Shown: positions 19,722-29,293, counted from the stretch's first letter. The stretch: DNA of 56,176 nt from REEB95 sp035648735 (GCA_035648735.1 DASRKX010000060.1:1-56176); one strand, 5' to 3'. Program-made: numbers and translations. Notes: generated by a model not told the origin, from the letters alone.

Positions 19722-21254
19722 TCAGAATTCGATCGGCGGCTCGCTCCGCGTCAGGCTCTCGCGCAGCGGAATCTCCTTCCACGCCAACGTCCCGAGAACC
19801 GCCGCCACCATCATCGCGGCACCGCCGGCGAAGGCCCAATCGAAGGATTGCGCAAGGATATCGCGCGCCGCCGGGCTGAGCCCGAGGGTGCCGCCGCGCA
19901 ATAAATCGCGGGGCAAGCCGGTTCCGGCAACCCCCATCGCCGCCACCTGCCCCTCCACCGTGGCAAGCAAGATCGACCATAGAATGGCGGCGCCGAACGA
20001 GCCGCCGAGCGACCGAAAAAAGGTGACGCTCGACGTCGCCGTGCCGGTGTCGCGCATCTCGGCGGCGTTCTGTACCGCGACCAAAGTCGCCGGCATGGCG
20101 CCGCCGACGCCCACGCCGAGCAGCAGGATATAGAACGCCACCAGCAAGGGCGGCGTCGAGGAGCCCGTCGTGGCGAGCAGCCCGAAGGAGAGCACGGCAA
20201 GCGACAGGGTGATGAGCGGCGCCTTCTTGTACCGGCCGCTATGGCGCATCCACTGACCGGTCGGATAGGCGCCGAGGACGGTGCCGCCCATGAGCGGAAT
20301 CAGCAGCAGGCCGGTATTGCCCGGACTCATCCCGAGAACGAGCTGCAGGAAGGTCGGCAGCAGCACGGTCGCGCCGAACATGCCGGCCGAAACCACGAAG
20401 CCGATGATATTGCCGACCAATATCACGGGATTCCGGAAGAGACGCGGCGGCAGCAACGGCTCCGGCGCGCGCATCTCCTGCAGCGCGAAGAGACCGACCA
20501 TGAGAAGGCCGGCGGCCGCGAGACCGAGAATTTCGGGGGAGAGCCAGGAGAATTCCACGCCGCCCCAGCTGAAGACGAGCAGCAACGCCACGACGGCGGG
20601 CGTCAGGATCGCGGCGCCGAGATAATCGATGCGGGCCGGCACGCGGCGCACCGGCAAACGCTTCAAGGCGCGGTGGGCGAGCGCCAAGCCGAGGAGACCG
20701 ATCGGCAGATTGATCCAGAACACCCAGCGCCAGGTCAGGTACTGGACGAACAGCCCGCCGACGACCGGGCCGCCGACGCTGGCCACGCCCCAAACGCCGC
20801 TCATATAGACCTGATAGCGGCCGCGTTCGCGCGGCGCGATGATGTCGGCGATGATCGCCTGCGACAGGCTGATGAGGCCGCCGCCGCCAATGCCTTGCAG
20901 CGCGCGCGCCGCGATCAACTGACCCATGCCCTGCGCCAGCGCGCAAAACGCCGAGGCGGCGACGAACAGCACGATCGCGATTTGGATCAGGCGCCGCCGG
21001 CCGTAGAGATCGCTGAGCTTGCCGTAGATCGGCGTCGATGCGGTCGAGGTCAGCAGATAGGCGGTGACGATCCAGGCGAGGTGCTCCAGGCCGTTGAAGT
21101 CGGCGGCGATCGACGGCAGCGCCGTCACGACGATGGTCTGATCGAGCGCCGCGAGCAGCAGGCCGAGCAGCGCGCCGCTCAGCATGCCGAGCACTTCGCG
21201 ATGGCTGTATTGCGGCGCCGGCGGACGCGGCGCCCCTGGGGCCGGAACGGCCAT
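19722..21254 (-). CDS. DHA2-family MFS drug efflux transporter
   Basis: A 510-residue, 14-helix exporter of the EmrB/QacA (DHA2) type. Motif D1 appears as LAALDQTIVVTALPSIAADF near residue 33, motif A as GKLSDLYGRRRLIQIAI, and motif C-like sequence in IGLLGLALAHRAL. Such proteins expel hydrophobic compounds using the proton gradient. It is convergent with the preceding MFS gene. No regulator gene is adjacent. Confidence 0.92.
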   Translation of the reverse strand: MAVPAPGAPRPPAPQYSHREVLGMLSGALLGLLLAALDQTIVVTALPSIAADFNGLEHLAWIVTAYLLTSTASTPIYGKLSDLYGRRRLIQIAIVLFVAASAFCALAQGMGQLIAARALQGIGGGGLISLSQAIIADIIAPRERGRYQVYMSGVWGVASVGGPVVGGLFVQYLTWRWVFWINLPIGLLGLALAHRALKRLPVRRVPARIDYLGAAILTPAVVALLLVFSWGGVEFSWLSPEILGLAAAGLLMVGLFALQEMRAPEPLLPPRLFRNPVILVGNIIGFVVSAGMFGATVLLPTFLQLVLGMSPGNTGLLLIPLMGGTVLGAYPTGQWMRHSGRYKKAPLITLSLAVLSFGLLATTGSSTPPLLVAFYILLLGVGVGGAMPATLVAVQNAAEMRDTGTATSSVTFFRSLGGSFGAAILWSILLATVEGQVAAMGVAGTGLPRDLLRGGTLGLSPAARDILAQSFDWAFAGGAAMMVAAVLGTLAWKEIPLRESLTRSEPPIEF

Positions 21255-21331
21255 GCCCTCTCCTCCTGGCGGCAGGGTCTATCGCGGGATCAAGCGCAAG
21301 TCATCTGCGAATCGGCGATGGCTGACCGATC

Positions 21332-22033
21332 CTAAACGCCGAGATGACGGTGCAGCACCTCGGGCTGATCGCGCACCGCCTGCGCGCTCATCGCCTCGAT
21401 CATGTGGCCGTTGCCGATGATGTAGACGCGATCGGCGAGCGTCATCGCGGCGGTGACATTCTGCTCGACGATCACCAGCGTCTGCCCGGCTTCGACGAGG
21501 GTGCGGCAGGTGGCGACGAGGTCGCGCACGATGATCGGCGCCAATCCCTCGAACGGCTCGTCGAGCAGCACGATCTTCGGGTCGCGCACCAGCGCGCGCG
21601 CAATCGCCAGCATCTGCTGTTCGCCGCCGGACAGATCGGTGCCGCGGCCGCGGCGGCGCTCGCGCAGCCGGGGAAAAACCTCCCAGACGCGATCCAGCGG
21701 CCAGCGCGATTTCGCCGTCAGCCCCGCCAGGACGAGATTCTCCTCGACGCTCAAACTGCCGAAGATACGGCGATCCTCGGGCACGAGCTGTAATCCGCGC
21801 ACGGCGATGGCGTGGGACTTCAGGCCGTGGATCGGCGAGCCGTCGAAGACGATGCGGCCCGAGCGCGGGCGCACCATGCCGATCAGGCTCTTCAGCGTCG
21901 TGCTTTTACCGGCGCCGTTGCGGCCGAGCAGCGCCACGACCTCGTTCTTGGCGACGTGCAGCGAAATATCGAACAGGATGTGGCTGTCGCCGTAATAGCT
22001 GTTCAGGTTCTCGACCTCGAGCAGCGCGCTCAT
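21332..22033 (-). CDS. livF: ABC transporter ATP-binding protein LivF
   Basis: A 233-residue ATPase of the branched-chain amino acid type. Walker A is GRNGAGKSTTLKSL, the Q-loop region is VPEDRRIFGSLSVEENL, the signature is LSGGEQQMLAIARALV and Walker B is KIVLLDEPFEGLAP. It is the last gene of the livK-H-MG-F set, and its start overlaps the end of the fused livMG gene by four bases. Confidence 0.95.
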   Translation of the reverse strand: MSALLEVENLNSYYGDSHILFDISLHVAKNEVVALLGRNGAGKSTTLKSLIGMVRPRSGRIVFDGSPIHGLKSHAIAVRGLQLVPEDRRIFGSLSVEENLVLAGLTAKSRWPLDRVWEVFPRLRERRRGRGTDLSGGEQQMLAIARALVRDPKIVLLDEPFEGLAPIIVRDLVATCRTLVEAGQTLVIVEQNVTAAMTLADRVYIIGNGHMIEAMSAQAVRDQPEVLHRHLGV

Positions 22034-23856
22034 GCCGCGACGCCGCCGAGATAGGCTTCCTGGACGAAGCTGTTGCGCTGGATCTCCGCCGGCGTGCCCT
22101 CGGCCAGCACCGCGCCCTCGTGCAGCACGGTAATGCGCTCGGCGAGTTCGAAAATCGCATCCATATCGTGATCGACGACCACCAGCGTCCGTCCGCGGCG
22201 GATGTTCTTTAACAGAGTGACGGTCTCCGCGCGTTCGCGCGGGCTCATACCGGCGAGCGGCTCGTCGAGCAGCAACAGCGACGGCGACGATGCAAGCGCC
22301 AGCCCGATCTCGATCCGCCGCTTTTCACCGTAAGCCAGCTCCGAGACCGGCACGTCGGCGCGCGCCGTCAAGCCGACGAGCGCCAGCGTGCTTTCGACCT
22401 GGGTGGCGAGACCTGGTACGCGCTCGATGCGCCGGAGAAAATCCAGCGAGAAGCGGCCGCGCCGTTCGGCCAGCGCGGCGACGACGACGTTCTCGCGCAC
22501 CGTCAGCCGATTGAAAAGCTGGTTCACCTGATAACTCTTGGTCAGGCCGAGCTGGCAGACCGAGGCGACGTCCATGCCGGTGATGTCGCGGCCGTGAAAG
22601 ATGATGTGCCCGGAGGTGGGCGGCAGCTCGCAGGTGAGCATCTTGAAGAAAGTGCTTTTGCCGGCGCCATTCGGCCCGATCACGCCGCGCAGCTCGCCCT
22701 GATTGACGGAGAACTGGATGTTGCGGTTGGCGACGAGGCCGCCGAACGACTTGGTGACGCCGCGCGCCTCGAGCACCGGCCCGGAAAACGGTGTCTCGTC
22801 GCGGCGGCGGGACGGGCCGACGGTGGCCATCGCCGCGACCGCAAGCGGCGCCGGTGCTTCCGGCTCCGCCTCGCCGGTACGCCGGCGCGCCGCGAAAAAC
22901 CCGACAACGTCGCGCAGGCCGCCGATCAGGCCGCGCCGCAGGAAGCACACCAGCAGGACAAAGACCAGACCGAGCGCGAGTTTCCACGCCGCGCCGAGAT
23001 TGATTGTTGTCTGAAGGAAATCGCGCAACGACAGCCAGACCGCGGCGCCGAGCAGCGGACCGAACAGCGTGCCGGTGCCGCCGATCACCGTCTGCATAAT
23101 GAGCTGACCCGAGGTGTCGAAGGTGAAGGCCTCGGGCGGCATGAACGCCTGCAGCACGCCGAGCAGACCGCCGGCAAAGCCGGCGTAGGCCGCGGCGATG
23201 ACGAAGGCGGTGAGCTTGTAGCCGTGGACGTTGTGGCCGACGGCCGCCGCGCGCAACGGATTCTCGCGGATGGCGCTGAGGATCGCGCCGACGGGCGAAC
23301 GCACGATGCGCAGCGCGATGACGATGCCGATGAAATAGCAAACCGCCAGAAAGCCGTACATCGACCAGCCGGTGCCGACACGATAGGTGAATCCGAACAG
23401 CGCGAAGTCCGGCGTCGGCACGCCGGGAAGCCCGTTCTCGCCGCCGGTCCAGGCCGAGAGCGGCGAATTCTCGAGAAAGAAGAACGTCTCGGCGATGGCC
23501 ACGGTGATCATCGCGAAATAGATTCCGGTGCGCCGCAGCGCGATCAGCCCGACCAGGTAGCCGGCCGCCGCTGCCGCGATCATGCCGACCGTCAAGCCGA
23601 GCACGACGTTGGACAGGCCGGTACGCGTCAGGAGATAGGCGGCGACGAAACCGCCGGTGCCGTAGAACGCCGATTGCCCGAACGACAACAGCCCGGTGTA
23701 GCCGAAAAGCAGATCGAAGCCGATGCCGAACAGGCCCCAGATCAAAATCTGGTTGACGGTGCCCGGCGCGAAGCCGAGCGGCGGCAGCACGAACGGCGCG
23801 GCGATCAGGCCGAGCGCGGTCAAGAACTCGACCAGAAAGGCGCGGCGGCGGAGCAT
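22030..23856 (-). CDS. livMG: Fused ABC permease-ATPase (LivM-LivG)
   Basis: About 608 residues. Residues 1-330 form a LivM-type permease with about ten helices and GLLSFGQSAFYGTGGFVAAY. After a linker rich in Ala, Pro and Arg (about 335-375), a LivG-type ATPase follows with Walker A GPNGAGKSTFFKML, signature VSELAYGEKRRIEIGLAL and Walker B LLLLDEPLAGMSP. The Liv-specific acidic H-loop VVVDHDMDAIFELAE ends the core. The start at 23856 (MLRRR) is chosen because the 12 upstream codons overlap livH; a TTG three bases earlier is possible. Fusion ties permease and ATPase at 1:1. Confidence 0.95.
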   Translation of the reverse strand: MLRRRAFLVEFLTALGLIAAPFVLPPLGFAPGTVNQILIWGLFGIGFDLLFGYTGLLSFGQSAFYGTGGFVAAYLLTRTGLSNVVLGLTVGMIAAAAAGYLVGLIALRRTGIYFAMITVAIAETFFFLENSPLSAWTGGENGLPGVPTPDFALFGFTYRVGTGWSMYGFLAVCYFIGIVIALRIVRSPVGAILSAIRENPLRAAAVGHNVHGYKLTAFVIAAAYAGFAGGLLGVLQAFMPPEAFTFDTSGQLIMQTVIGGTGTLFGPLLGAAVWLSLRDFLQTTINLGAAWKLALGLVFVLLVCFLRRGLIGGLRDVVGFFAARRRTGEAEPEAPAPLAVAAMATVGPSRRRDETPFSGPVLEARGVTKSFGGLVANRNIQFSVNQGELRGVIGPNGAGKSTFFKMLTCELPPTSGHIIFHGRDITGMDVASVCQLGLTKSYQVNQLFNRLTVRENVVVAALAERRGRFSLDFLRRIERVPGLATQVESTLALVGLTARADVPVSELAYGEKRRIEIGLALASSPSLLLLDEPLAGMSPRERAETVTLLKNIRRGRTLVVVDHDMDAIFELAERITVLHEGAVLAEGTPAEIQRNSFVQEAYLGGVAA

Positions 23857-23869
23857 CAACCGGCGCTCC

Positions 23870-24745
23870 TCATGTCCGGCCCCGCGCGCCAAGCAGCCCT
23901 TGCGGCCGCAGCAGCAGCACGAGCGTCATGACCGCGAACAGCATGACGCCCGAATAGCTCGGATCCACCATCGAGGTCAGGCTGAGGATTTCGCCGGAGA
24001 TCAATCCGCCGAGGATCGCGCCGGTGAACGAGCCGACACCGCCGATCACCACGACGACGAAGGTCTCGACCAGGATGGCGTCGCCCATGTCGGGCGTCAG
24101 CGAGACCACCGGCGCGTTGACGATCCCGGCGAAGCCCGCCGCCATCGCGCCTATGCCGAACACGACCATGAAAACCCGGTCGACGTTGATGCCGAGCGCA
24201 TCGACCATCGCCGAATCCTCGATGCCGGCGCGCACGATCAGGCCGAGCCGCGTGCGGAAAAGCACCAGAAACAGCGCCAACAGCGCCACCGCGATGATGC
24301 CGACGACGACCAGCCGGTAGGTCGGATAGAACATGAATCCAAGCGAGCTGATGCCCGCCGCCCAAGACGGCGGCGGCACGGTCTTGGACAGGCTGCCGAA
24401 GAACAGCCGGATGACCTCGACCAGACAGATGCCGATACCGAAGGTGACCAGGATCTGGTCCTCGTGCGGCCGGCCGTAGAAATTGCGGATGACGACCCGC
24501 TCCATCAGCACGCCGAACACGGCGAGGAACAGCGAGCCGGCGACGACCGCGATCGCGAACGACCCGGTCGCCTCATAGGCGGCATAGCCAGCATAGCCGC
24601 CGAGCATGAACATGGCGCCGTGCGCCAGGTTGAGCACGCCGAGCGTGCCGTAAATGATCGTCAGGCCCGAGCTGATCAGCGCAAGGAGCGCGCCGAGCGC
24701 CAGGCCGTTGAAGCATTGCGAGACGAAATTAGGCCAGGTGATCAT
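23870..24745 (-). CDS. livH: ABC transporter permease LivH
   Basis: A 291-residue permease with eight to nine helices. The LivH-specific motif GLTIIYGTLGVLNLAHGAMF lies near residue 30, and IGGVGSFTGAILGGLISGEI near residue 235 contains the cytoplasmic coupling loop. It forms the membrane channel with the LivM half of the fused downstream protein. It is preceded by livK after about 110 bases. Confidence 0.95.
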   Translation of the reverse strand: MITWPNFVSQCFNGLALGALLALISSGLTIIYGTLGVLNLAHGAMFMLGGYAGYAAYEATGSFAIAVVAGSLFLAVFGVLMERVVIRNFYGRPHEDQILVTFGIGICLVEVIRLFFGSLSKTVPPPSWAAGISSLGFMFYPTYRLVVVGIIAVALLALFLVLFRTRLGLIVRAGIEDSAMVDALGINVDRVFMVVFGIGAMAAGFAGIVNAPVVSLTPDMGDAILVETFVVVVIGGVGSFTGAILGGLISGEILSLTSMVDPSYSGVMLFAVMTLVLLLRPQGLLGARGRT

Positions 24746-24856
24746 GCACGCCGATCATGCAAACCCACGGGCTCACGCAAACGCGGCCCTGAGCCGCTAT
24801 GCGTCCGCCGACGCGGGCGGCCGAAGCCGCCCGCGTCACCGGACGCCCCGCCCGGC

Positions 24857-26194
24857 TCAGGTATAGGGCCCGAGCTGGCAACCGAACGCGTCGGGCGCCT
24901 GCATCAGCGGCAGGCCCGGAACGATTTCGGTGACTTCCCAGAAGTCCTCGTTGTTCTTCATCGCCTTCGGCGCCTTGCCGCGGACGATGATGACCGGCCG
25001 CACCAGTTGATGGTCGGCGCCGCGCCAATAGACCTCGCCGACGATCGAGTTGATCTTGCGGCCGGCCTCGTAGGACTTGATGACGTCCGGCGGATAGAAC
25101 GTGCCGGCATTTTCGACGGCGTCGGCCCACATGGCGAATTCCATATAGGCGTTCTCCGCGCCCCATTCCGGCCGGTAGCCGTATTTCTTCTGGAACGATT
25201 CGACGAACATCTTCGCCAGCGGGAATTTGTCCTCGAGGGTCCACCAGAAATCGGTGGCGGCATAGACGCCTTCGGTGATGTCGGCGCCGACCTCCTTGGC
25301 GAAGAAGGGGATCTGGTAGGGGATCACCAGCTTCATCTTGGGCAGGATGCCGAACTGCTTGGCCTGTTGGGTCGAGAGCACGGCGTCGTGGCCCCAGTTG
25401 ACGTTGATCAGGAACTCGGCGCCGGAATTGGCGATGTTCGTCAAATAGGAGCTGAAATCCGGCGCGCCGAGCGGCGATACCTGGTTCGTCACCATGGTCC
25501 AGCCGCCATTGGCGGACAGGTAGTCGTTCACCGACTTGGTCACGGTGTGGCCGTAGGTGTAGTCCGGCGTCATGTAAGCGGCCTTGCGGTTCTTGCCGAA
25601 GGCCTTGATCAGGACCGGCCCGATCGCCGCCGCCGCCGTCTGGCCGTAGAAGTCCTGGCGGAAGCCGTAGCGCACGCAATCCTTGCCGGTGGTGTCGTTC
25701 GAGCCCGAAATGCCGGCGACGTAGAGCACCTGTTCGCGCTGCGCGAGCTTGTTGAGCGCCACTGCCACCGCGCTCGAGGTCGAGCCGGTGATCAGCACCG
25801 CCTTGTTCTCGCTGATGAAGCGCGACTGCTCCTGCACCGCGGTGTTCGGGTTGGCCGCGGAATCGGCGACGCCGTATTTCACTTCCTTGCCGAGCACGCC
25901 CTTCTTGGTCTTGGGCGACATCGCCTTGATCAGCGGATGGCCGGCGTTGATGTGCTCGACCGCGAGCTCGTAGCCCTTGAGTTCGTCTTCGCCCGGCCCG
26001 GCATAGGTGCCGGTGCGCGGCACGGTGATGCCGATGAACACCGATGACCCGGACGAGCCTTCCGGCCAGGTGCCGATCGGTGGCTGGCTGTCGGCGGCGA
26101 AGGCGATGCGCGGCAATGCCGCGGATGCGGCCAGCGCGCCGCCGGCGGCCAGCACCGTGCGCCGCGTCGGCATGGATTTATGGAATGGTTTCAT
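24857..26194 (-). CDS. livK: ABC transporter substrate-binding protein (LivK-like)
   Basis: A 445-residue periplasmic receptor. The N-terminus MKPFHKSMPTRRTVLAAGGA carries a twin arginine followed by a hydrophobic stretch ending ALPRIAFAADS, suggesting Tat or Sec export. The mature domain has the LivJ/K pattern: IGITVPRTGTYAGPGEDELK, VLITGSTSSAVAVALNKLAQ and MTPDYTYGHTVTKSVNDYL. GGGGAGGAAC precedes the ATG. The ligand is probably an amino acid or related amide; it cannot be fixed further. It is the first gene of the operon. Confidence 0.92.
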   Translation of the reverse strand: MKPFHKSMPTRRTVLAAGGALAASAALPRIAFAADSQPPIGTWPEGSSGSSVFIGITVPRTGTYAGPGEDELKGYELAVEHINAGHPLIKAMSPKTKKGVLGKEVKYGVADSAANPNTAVQEQSRFISENKAVLITGSTSSAVAVALNKLAQREQVLYVAGISGSNDTTGKDCVRYGFRQDFYGQTAAAAIGPVLIKAFGKNRKAAYMTPDYTYGHTVTKSVNDYLSANGGWTMVTNQVSPLGAPDFSSYLTNIANSGAEFLINVNWGHDAVLSTQQAKQFGILPKMKLVIPYQIPFFAKEVGADITEGVYAATDFWWTLEDKFPLAKMFVESFQKKYGYRPEWGAENAYMEFAMWADAVENAGTFYPPDVIKSYEAGRKINSIVGEVYWRGADHQLVRPVIIVRGKAPKAMKNNEDFWEVTEIVPGLPLMQAPDAFGCQLGPYT

Positions 26195-26377
26195 GACGTT
26201 CCTCCCCTTGGTTGCACAGCGACGACCTCAGCGTGCCGGTCCAGGATGACGCGACTTGGGTCCAGGCGCAAGCCCGCGCAGCCTTGGCGGGCAGCCGGCT
26301 TTGGTTCGCAAAGCCGACGCCAGACTGCCCGGGTGGGCAGCGCGAGCGGCCGGAACTAGGGGAGGGACGCGCCGCGA

Positions 26378-26767
26378 TTATTTGGCGACGCCCCTGATCT
26401 TTTCGTAGGTCCGCAAGCCGCCCATGCCGAGCATGCCGAACATCAGCTGCCACATGGTGTCGTCGAGCGCCGGCGGCGGCGGAAAATCATGGCCCATCCA
26501 ACTGGCTGCCCACACGGCCAAAGGCACGAGCAGATATTGATAAGCGAGCGCGCCGCCGCAGCACCAGCCGATGAACGGCCGCCAGCCCGCGACGAAAATT
26601 GAATTGTTCTGGGCCTCGGCGGCGTTCACTTGATTTTGCGCCTGGTCCCATTGCACGAGCGTGCTGCGCAGCTCGGCCTCGGCCTGCGCTTTCTGCGCCG
26701 GATCGGGAATGAACTTATTCACGATCCCGAGAACGTTGCCGATGATGTCGTCGATGCCGAAGGCCAT
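26378..26767 (-). CDS. GTA-type 3-TM holin
   Basis: A 129-residue protein matching the 'holin of 3TMs, for gene-transfer release' family. A polar N-terminus (IPDPAQKAQAEAELRSTLVQ) is followed by WRPFIGWCCGGALAYQYLLV, a second hydrophobic stretch, and a C-terminal MWQLMFGMLGMGGLRTYEKI. It would permeabilise the inner membrane so that the neighbouring muramidase can reach the wall. It is the last gene of the cluster and marks its left end. The 183 bases before livK hold no gene. Confidence 0.92.
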   Translation of the reverse strand: MAFGIDDIIGNVLGIVNKFIPDPAQKAQAEAELRSTLVQWDQAQNQVNAAEAQNNSIFVAGWRPFIGWCCGGALAYQYLLVPLAVWAASWMGHDFPPPPALDDTMWQLMFGMLGMGGLRTYEKIRGVAK

Positions 26768-26791
26768 TGGTCTTCTCCTAGAGGGCGGGAT

Positions 26792-27313
26792 TCACGAATA
26801 GGCGCGGTTGAGCCAGCCGGCGAGATTGGGCGCGAGCGCCGGGTTGACGGCGGCAAGCAGCCGGTAATGCCCGGCCAGCGCCTCGCGCAGCGCCGGCTCG
26901 ATGCCGTCGGCCGCCTGCGCGGCGGCGGCCGTCTCGTCGCCGAGCCGGCCGTCTTCAACCACCGGCCGGCCGCACGCCCGCAACGCGCGTTGCAGCGCCG
27001 TCACCGCCGGCCCGGCCCCGGTATTCACCGCGGCATCGAGCAGCTTCGCGGCGACCGCTGCCGGCAGCCGATCCAGGCCCAGGCGTTGCCACCAATCGCG
27101 CAAGTAGATGTCGCGCGCGGCATCCTCGCTCAGCCCGGCGATGTCGAGCGCCGGATAGGAGGCGGCGGAAATGCCGTATTTCGTGCCCTTGAGCACGCCG
27201 CTGCCGACCGCGCCGCCGGTCCAGTTGCCGGAATCGTCGCTGCGGCATTGATAGCCGCCCTCATGCGCCAACACGCCGGCGACCGCGGCATCGAACACGG
27301 GATTGTCGCTCAT
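26792..27313 (-). CDS. Endolysin, GH108-family N-acetylmuramidase
   Basis: A 173-residue muramidase. The N-terminal catalytic region contains AVAGVLAHEGGYQCRSDDSG, with the family's catalytic glutamate in EGGY, then GTKYGISAASYPALD. The C-terminal half AAKLLDAAVNTGAGPAVTAL is typical of the GH108 and associated peptidoglycan-binding domain. No signal peptide is present, so release depends on the holin. It overlaps the upstream small gene by four bases and lies 24 bases before the holin gene. Confidence 0.92.
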   Translation of the reverse strand: MSDNPVFDAAVAGVLAHEGGYQCRSDDSGNWTGGAVGSGVLKGTKYGISAASYPALDIAGLSEDAARDIYLRDWWQRLGLDRLPAAVAAKLLDAAVNTGAGPAVTALQRALRACGRPVVEDGRLGDETAAAAQAADGIEPALREALAGHYRLLAAVNPALAPNLAGWLNRAYS

Positions 27314-27546
27314 AGAATTCCTTTCGCCTCGAACAGGCGGAACAGGATGGCGCCCATCGTCAACAGCAGCCCGGTGATCAGCGACAGGACCGAGCGCGTC
27401 AGGAACAGCCGGATGGAGCGGAGCGTTTCGCGGATCTCCGTGTAGCGCTCGGCGCAGACCGCCTCGTGCTTCTCCAGTTGCGCGCGTGTCGCCTGGGCGA
27501 TCTCGAGCGCCTTGGCTGCGTCCTCGCGGACGCTGAAGAATGTCAT
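27310..27546 (-). CDS. Small lysis-cassette membrane protein
   Basis: A 78-residue protein. The N-terminal part (about 1-45) is helical and charged, of coiled-coil type (ALEIAQATRAQLEKHEAVCA), followed by one transmembrane helix LFLTRSVLSLITGLLLTMGA and a short tail. This layout is that of XhlA-like or holin-accessory proteins. It is the first gene of the lysis cassette and overlaps the muramidase start as ATGA. Confidence 0.75.
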   Translation of the reverse strand: MTFFSVREDAAKALEIAQATRAQLEKHEAVCAERYTEIRETLRSIRLFLTRSVLSLITGLLLTMGAILFRLFEAKGIL

Positions 27547-27641
27547 CGATGTCTCCGCATGGCAGTTTGGGGGCGGCAGCGTTGCCCAGGTAAAAGACCC
27601 GAGGAGGATGCGCTGGCGGCGGCTCGTGCTATAAATCGGTG

Positions 27642-28433
27642 ATGACTGAAATCAAGATCGGCACCTATACCGCGGCGCTCGCGATTCTCGCTGCAAAAGA
27701 TGTACGCTACGGCACTGTCTTCGACGTCGGAAGTGCCGAAGGGAATTTCTTCCTCCAGCATTACGTCATGGGGGTATTCGCCGATAGCACTCCCGTCAAC
27801 ATCGACGCGAGCGCGATCTACGAACAGCCTCTGAGCGCCATCAAGGATGCGCTCGGCGGTCATTATTTTATCGCCGCCGCCTCGGACATGCCCGGCGAGG
27901 TCGTTATTACCACCTCGCTCGATCCGGCCTGGGCATCGGTGCGGCCTCCCAGCGACCCTTATTGGGAGCGGCTGAACAACGTCACGCGCGGGCAGATCCG
28001 AGTTCCGGCTGTCACGCTCGACGGACTCGCCGCGGAACACGGCTTGAAGGGTCCGTTTCTCATTAAGCTCGATGTCCAGGGAGCCGAGACGGCGGTGCTA
28101 CGCGGCGCGCGGAAAGTTCTCGAGGAAACGCACGTCGTGATCCCCGAGGCCGATGTCGATGACTTCCATGCGATCCATAGGATGCTCGATGAGGCTGGAT
28201 TCCTGCTCTTCGATGTCACGACGATCAACCGGATGCCGGACCGGTCTCTCGCCTGGTTTTACCCGGTGTATCTCAATCGCAAGCTTGCTCATTTGCGGCA
28301 GCGCGCTTTTTGGCCCGGCGTCGAGACCGAGGCCATGATCAAGCGCCAAGTCGAGCGGCGACGCGAAATACTCGACTGGCACGCGAAGATTCTGCCAGCG
28401 ATCCGTAGCCAGCGGGGGAAGAGCAGCGCCTAG
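27642..28433 (+). CDS. FkbM-family methyltransferase 1
   Basis: A 263-residue SAM-dependent methyltransferase. The SAM-binding strand-loop is GTVFDVGSAEGNFFL near residue 30, and the FkbM signature IKLDVQGAETAVLRGARKVL lies near residue 145. Enzymes of this family O-methylate sugars or polyketides. It lies on the plus strand against the virion operon, between the lysis cassette and the tail fibre gene, so it is probably cargo. A GTG three bases before the chosen ATG is possible. Ribosome binding site is weak. Confidence 0.88.
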   Translation: MTEIKIGTYTAALAILAAKDVRYGTVFDVGSAEGNFFLQHYVMGVFADSTPVNIDASAIYEQPLSAIKDALGGHYFIAAASDMPGEVVITTSLDPAWASVRPPSDPYWERLNNVTRGQIRVPAVTLDGLAAEHGLKGPFLIKLDVQGAETAVLRGARKVLEETHVVIPEADVDDFHAIHRMLDEAGFLLFDVTTINRMPDRSLAWFYPVYLNRKLAHLRQRAFWPGVETEAMIKRQVERRREILDWHAKILPAIRSQRGKSSA

Positions 28434-28453
28434 GTGCCGCGATCACTTGGACG

Positions 28454-28597
28454 TCATTGGTTATTTGGTACGATGTTGAGGAAAACGGTGTCGTCGATGA
28501 GTGCGCGGATGCCATGCTTGCGGTCGGCGACGAATTCCAGTGGCGCGCGCGCCGCCTGATCGTGCGTTTCGATGAACCGATGGTTCCGTGGCGTCAT
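28454..28597 (-). CDS. Possible small gene between the two methyltransferases
   Basis: A 47-codon frame from ATG 28597, with GAGGA eight bases upstream, begins MTPRNHRFIETHDQAARAPL and ends FLNIVPNNQ. The sequence looks protein-like rather than GC-shadow. The heptapeptide TPRNHRF also opens the terS product (LTPRNHRFLDEY), but nothing further aligns. It is antisense to both flanking genes. Function unknown; it may not be expressed. Confidence 0.35.
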   Translation of the reverse strand: MTPRNHRFIETHDQAARAPLEFVADRKHGIRALIDDTVFLNIVPNNQ

Positions 28598-28635
28598 TGG
28601 CTTAATCCTCGTCCTTGATATAAAAATCCGCCCGG

Positions 28636-29280
28636 ATGCCTGAGTCACCCCTATCCAACCGCAAATCCTTCTCGCAGCATGGGCAGGACCTGTTCGTGTA
28701 CGAGACCTTTTTTAAGGATCGCGCCGAGCCCGGCGTCTTCGTCGATGTCGGGGCCTATGACGGCGTAACGTTTTCGAACACGCTCCTCTTCGAGCGGCAT
28801 GGCTGGCGTGGCATTTGTATCGAACCGCTGCCTTCGGTGTTCGAAAAGCTGAAGGCTAATCGGTCGGCGGTCTGTCTGAATTGCGCGGTATCGGATCGAT
28901 CCGGTCGCGCTGCATTCGTCGAAGCGGACATGCCTGGCGGCTATGAAAAGATGTATAGCGGCCTCCGCGCCAATTTCGATGAGCACCATGCACGGCTGAT
29001 ACGCGAGCATGGATCGAACGTCCGCACTTATGAAATTCAGGTGCGCACGCTCCGGGAGATTCTTGAGGCGCACAGCGCCCGAACAGTCGATTACCTCTCA
29101 GTCGATACGGAGGGATCGGAGTGGAAAATCCTGCGCGACTTCGATTTAGTCGCGTTCGACGTGAAGGTCCTCTCAGTCGAGAACAACACGCGCGATGAGA
29201 AAATTCGCCTCCATCTTGCCAAACGCGGCTTTCGTCAAATTCACGTTTTTGCCGGTTTTGACGAACTCTATAGCCGGTGA
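28636..29280 (+). CDS. FkbM-family methyltransferase 2
   Basis: A 214-residue FkbM methyltransferase of the compact type beginning with KSFSQHGQDLFVYETFF. The SAM-binding motif is PGVFVDVGAYDGVTFSNTLL near residue 33, then GICIEPLPSVFEKLKANRSA. The family's second motif is DYLSVDTEGSEWKILRDFD near residue 150. It is only distantly related to the first FkbM gene, so this is not a recent duplication. It converges on the tail fibre gene with a 13-base gap. A role in modifying a surface glycan or the virion fibre is inference. Confidence 0.9.
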   Translation: MPESPLSNRKSFSQHGQDLFVYETFFKDRAEPGVFVDVGAYDGVTFSNTLLFERHGWRGICIEPLPSVFEKLKANRSAVCLNCAVSDRSGRAAFVEADMPGGYEKMYSGLRANFDEHHARLIREHGSNVRTYEIQVRTLREILEAHSARTVDYLSVDTEGSEWKILRDFDLVAFDVKVLSVENNTRDEKIRLHLAKRGFRQIHVFAGFDELYSR

Positions 29281-29293
29281 TTTCGCCTTAGCA

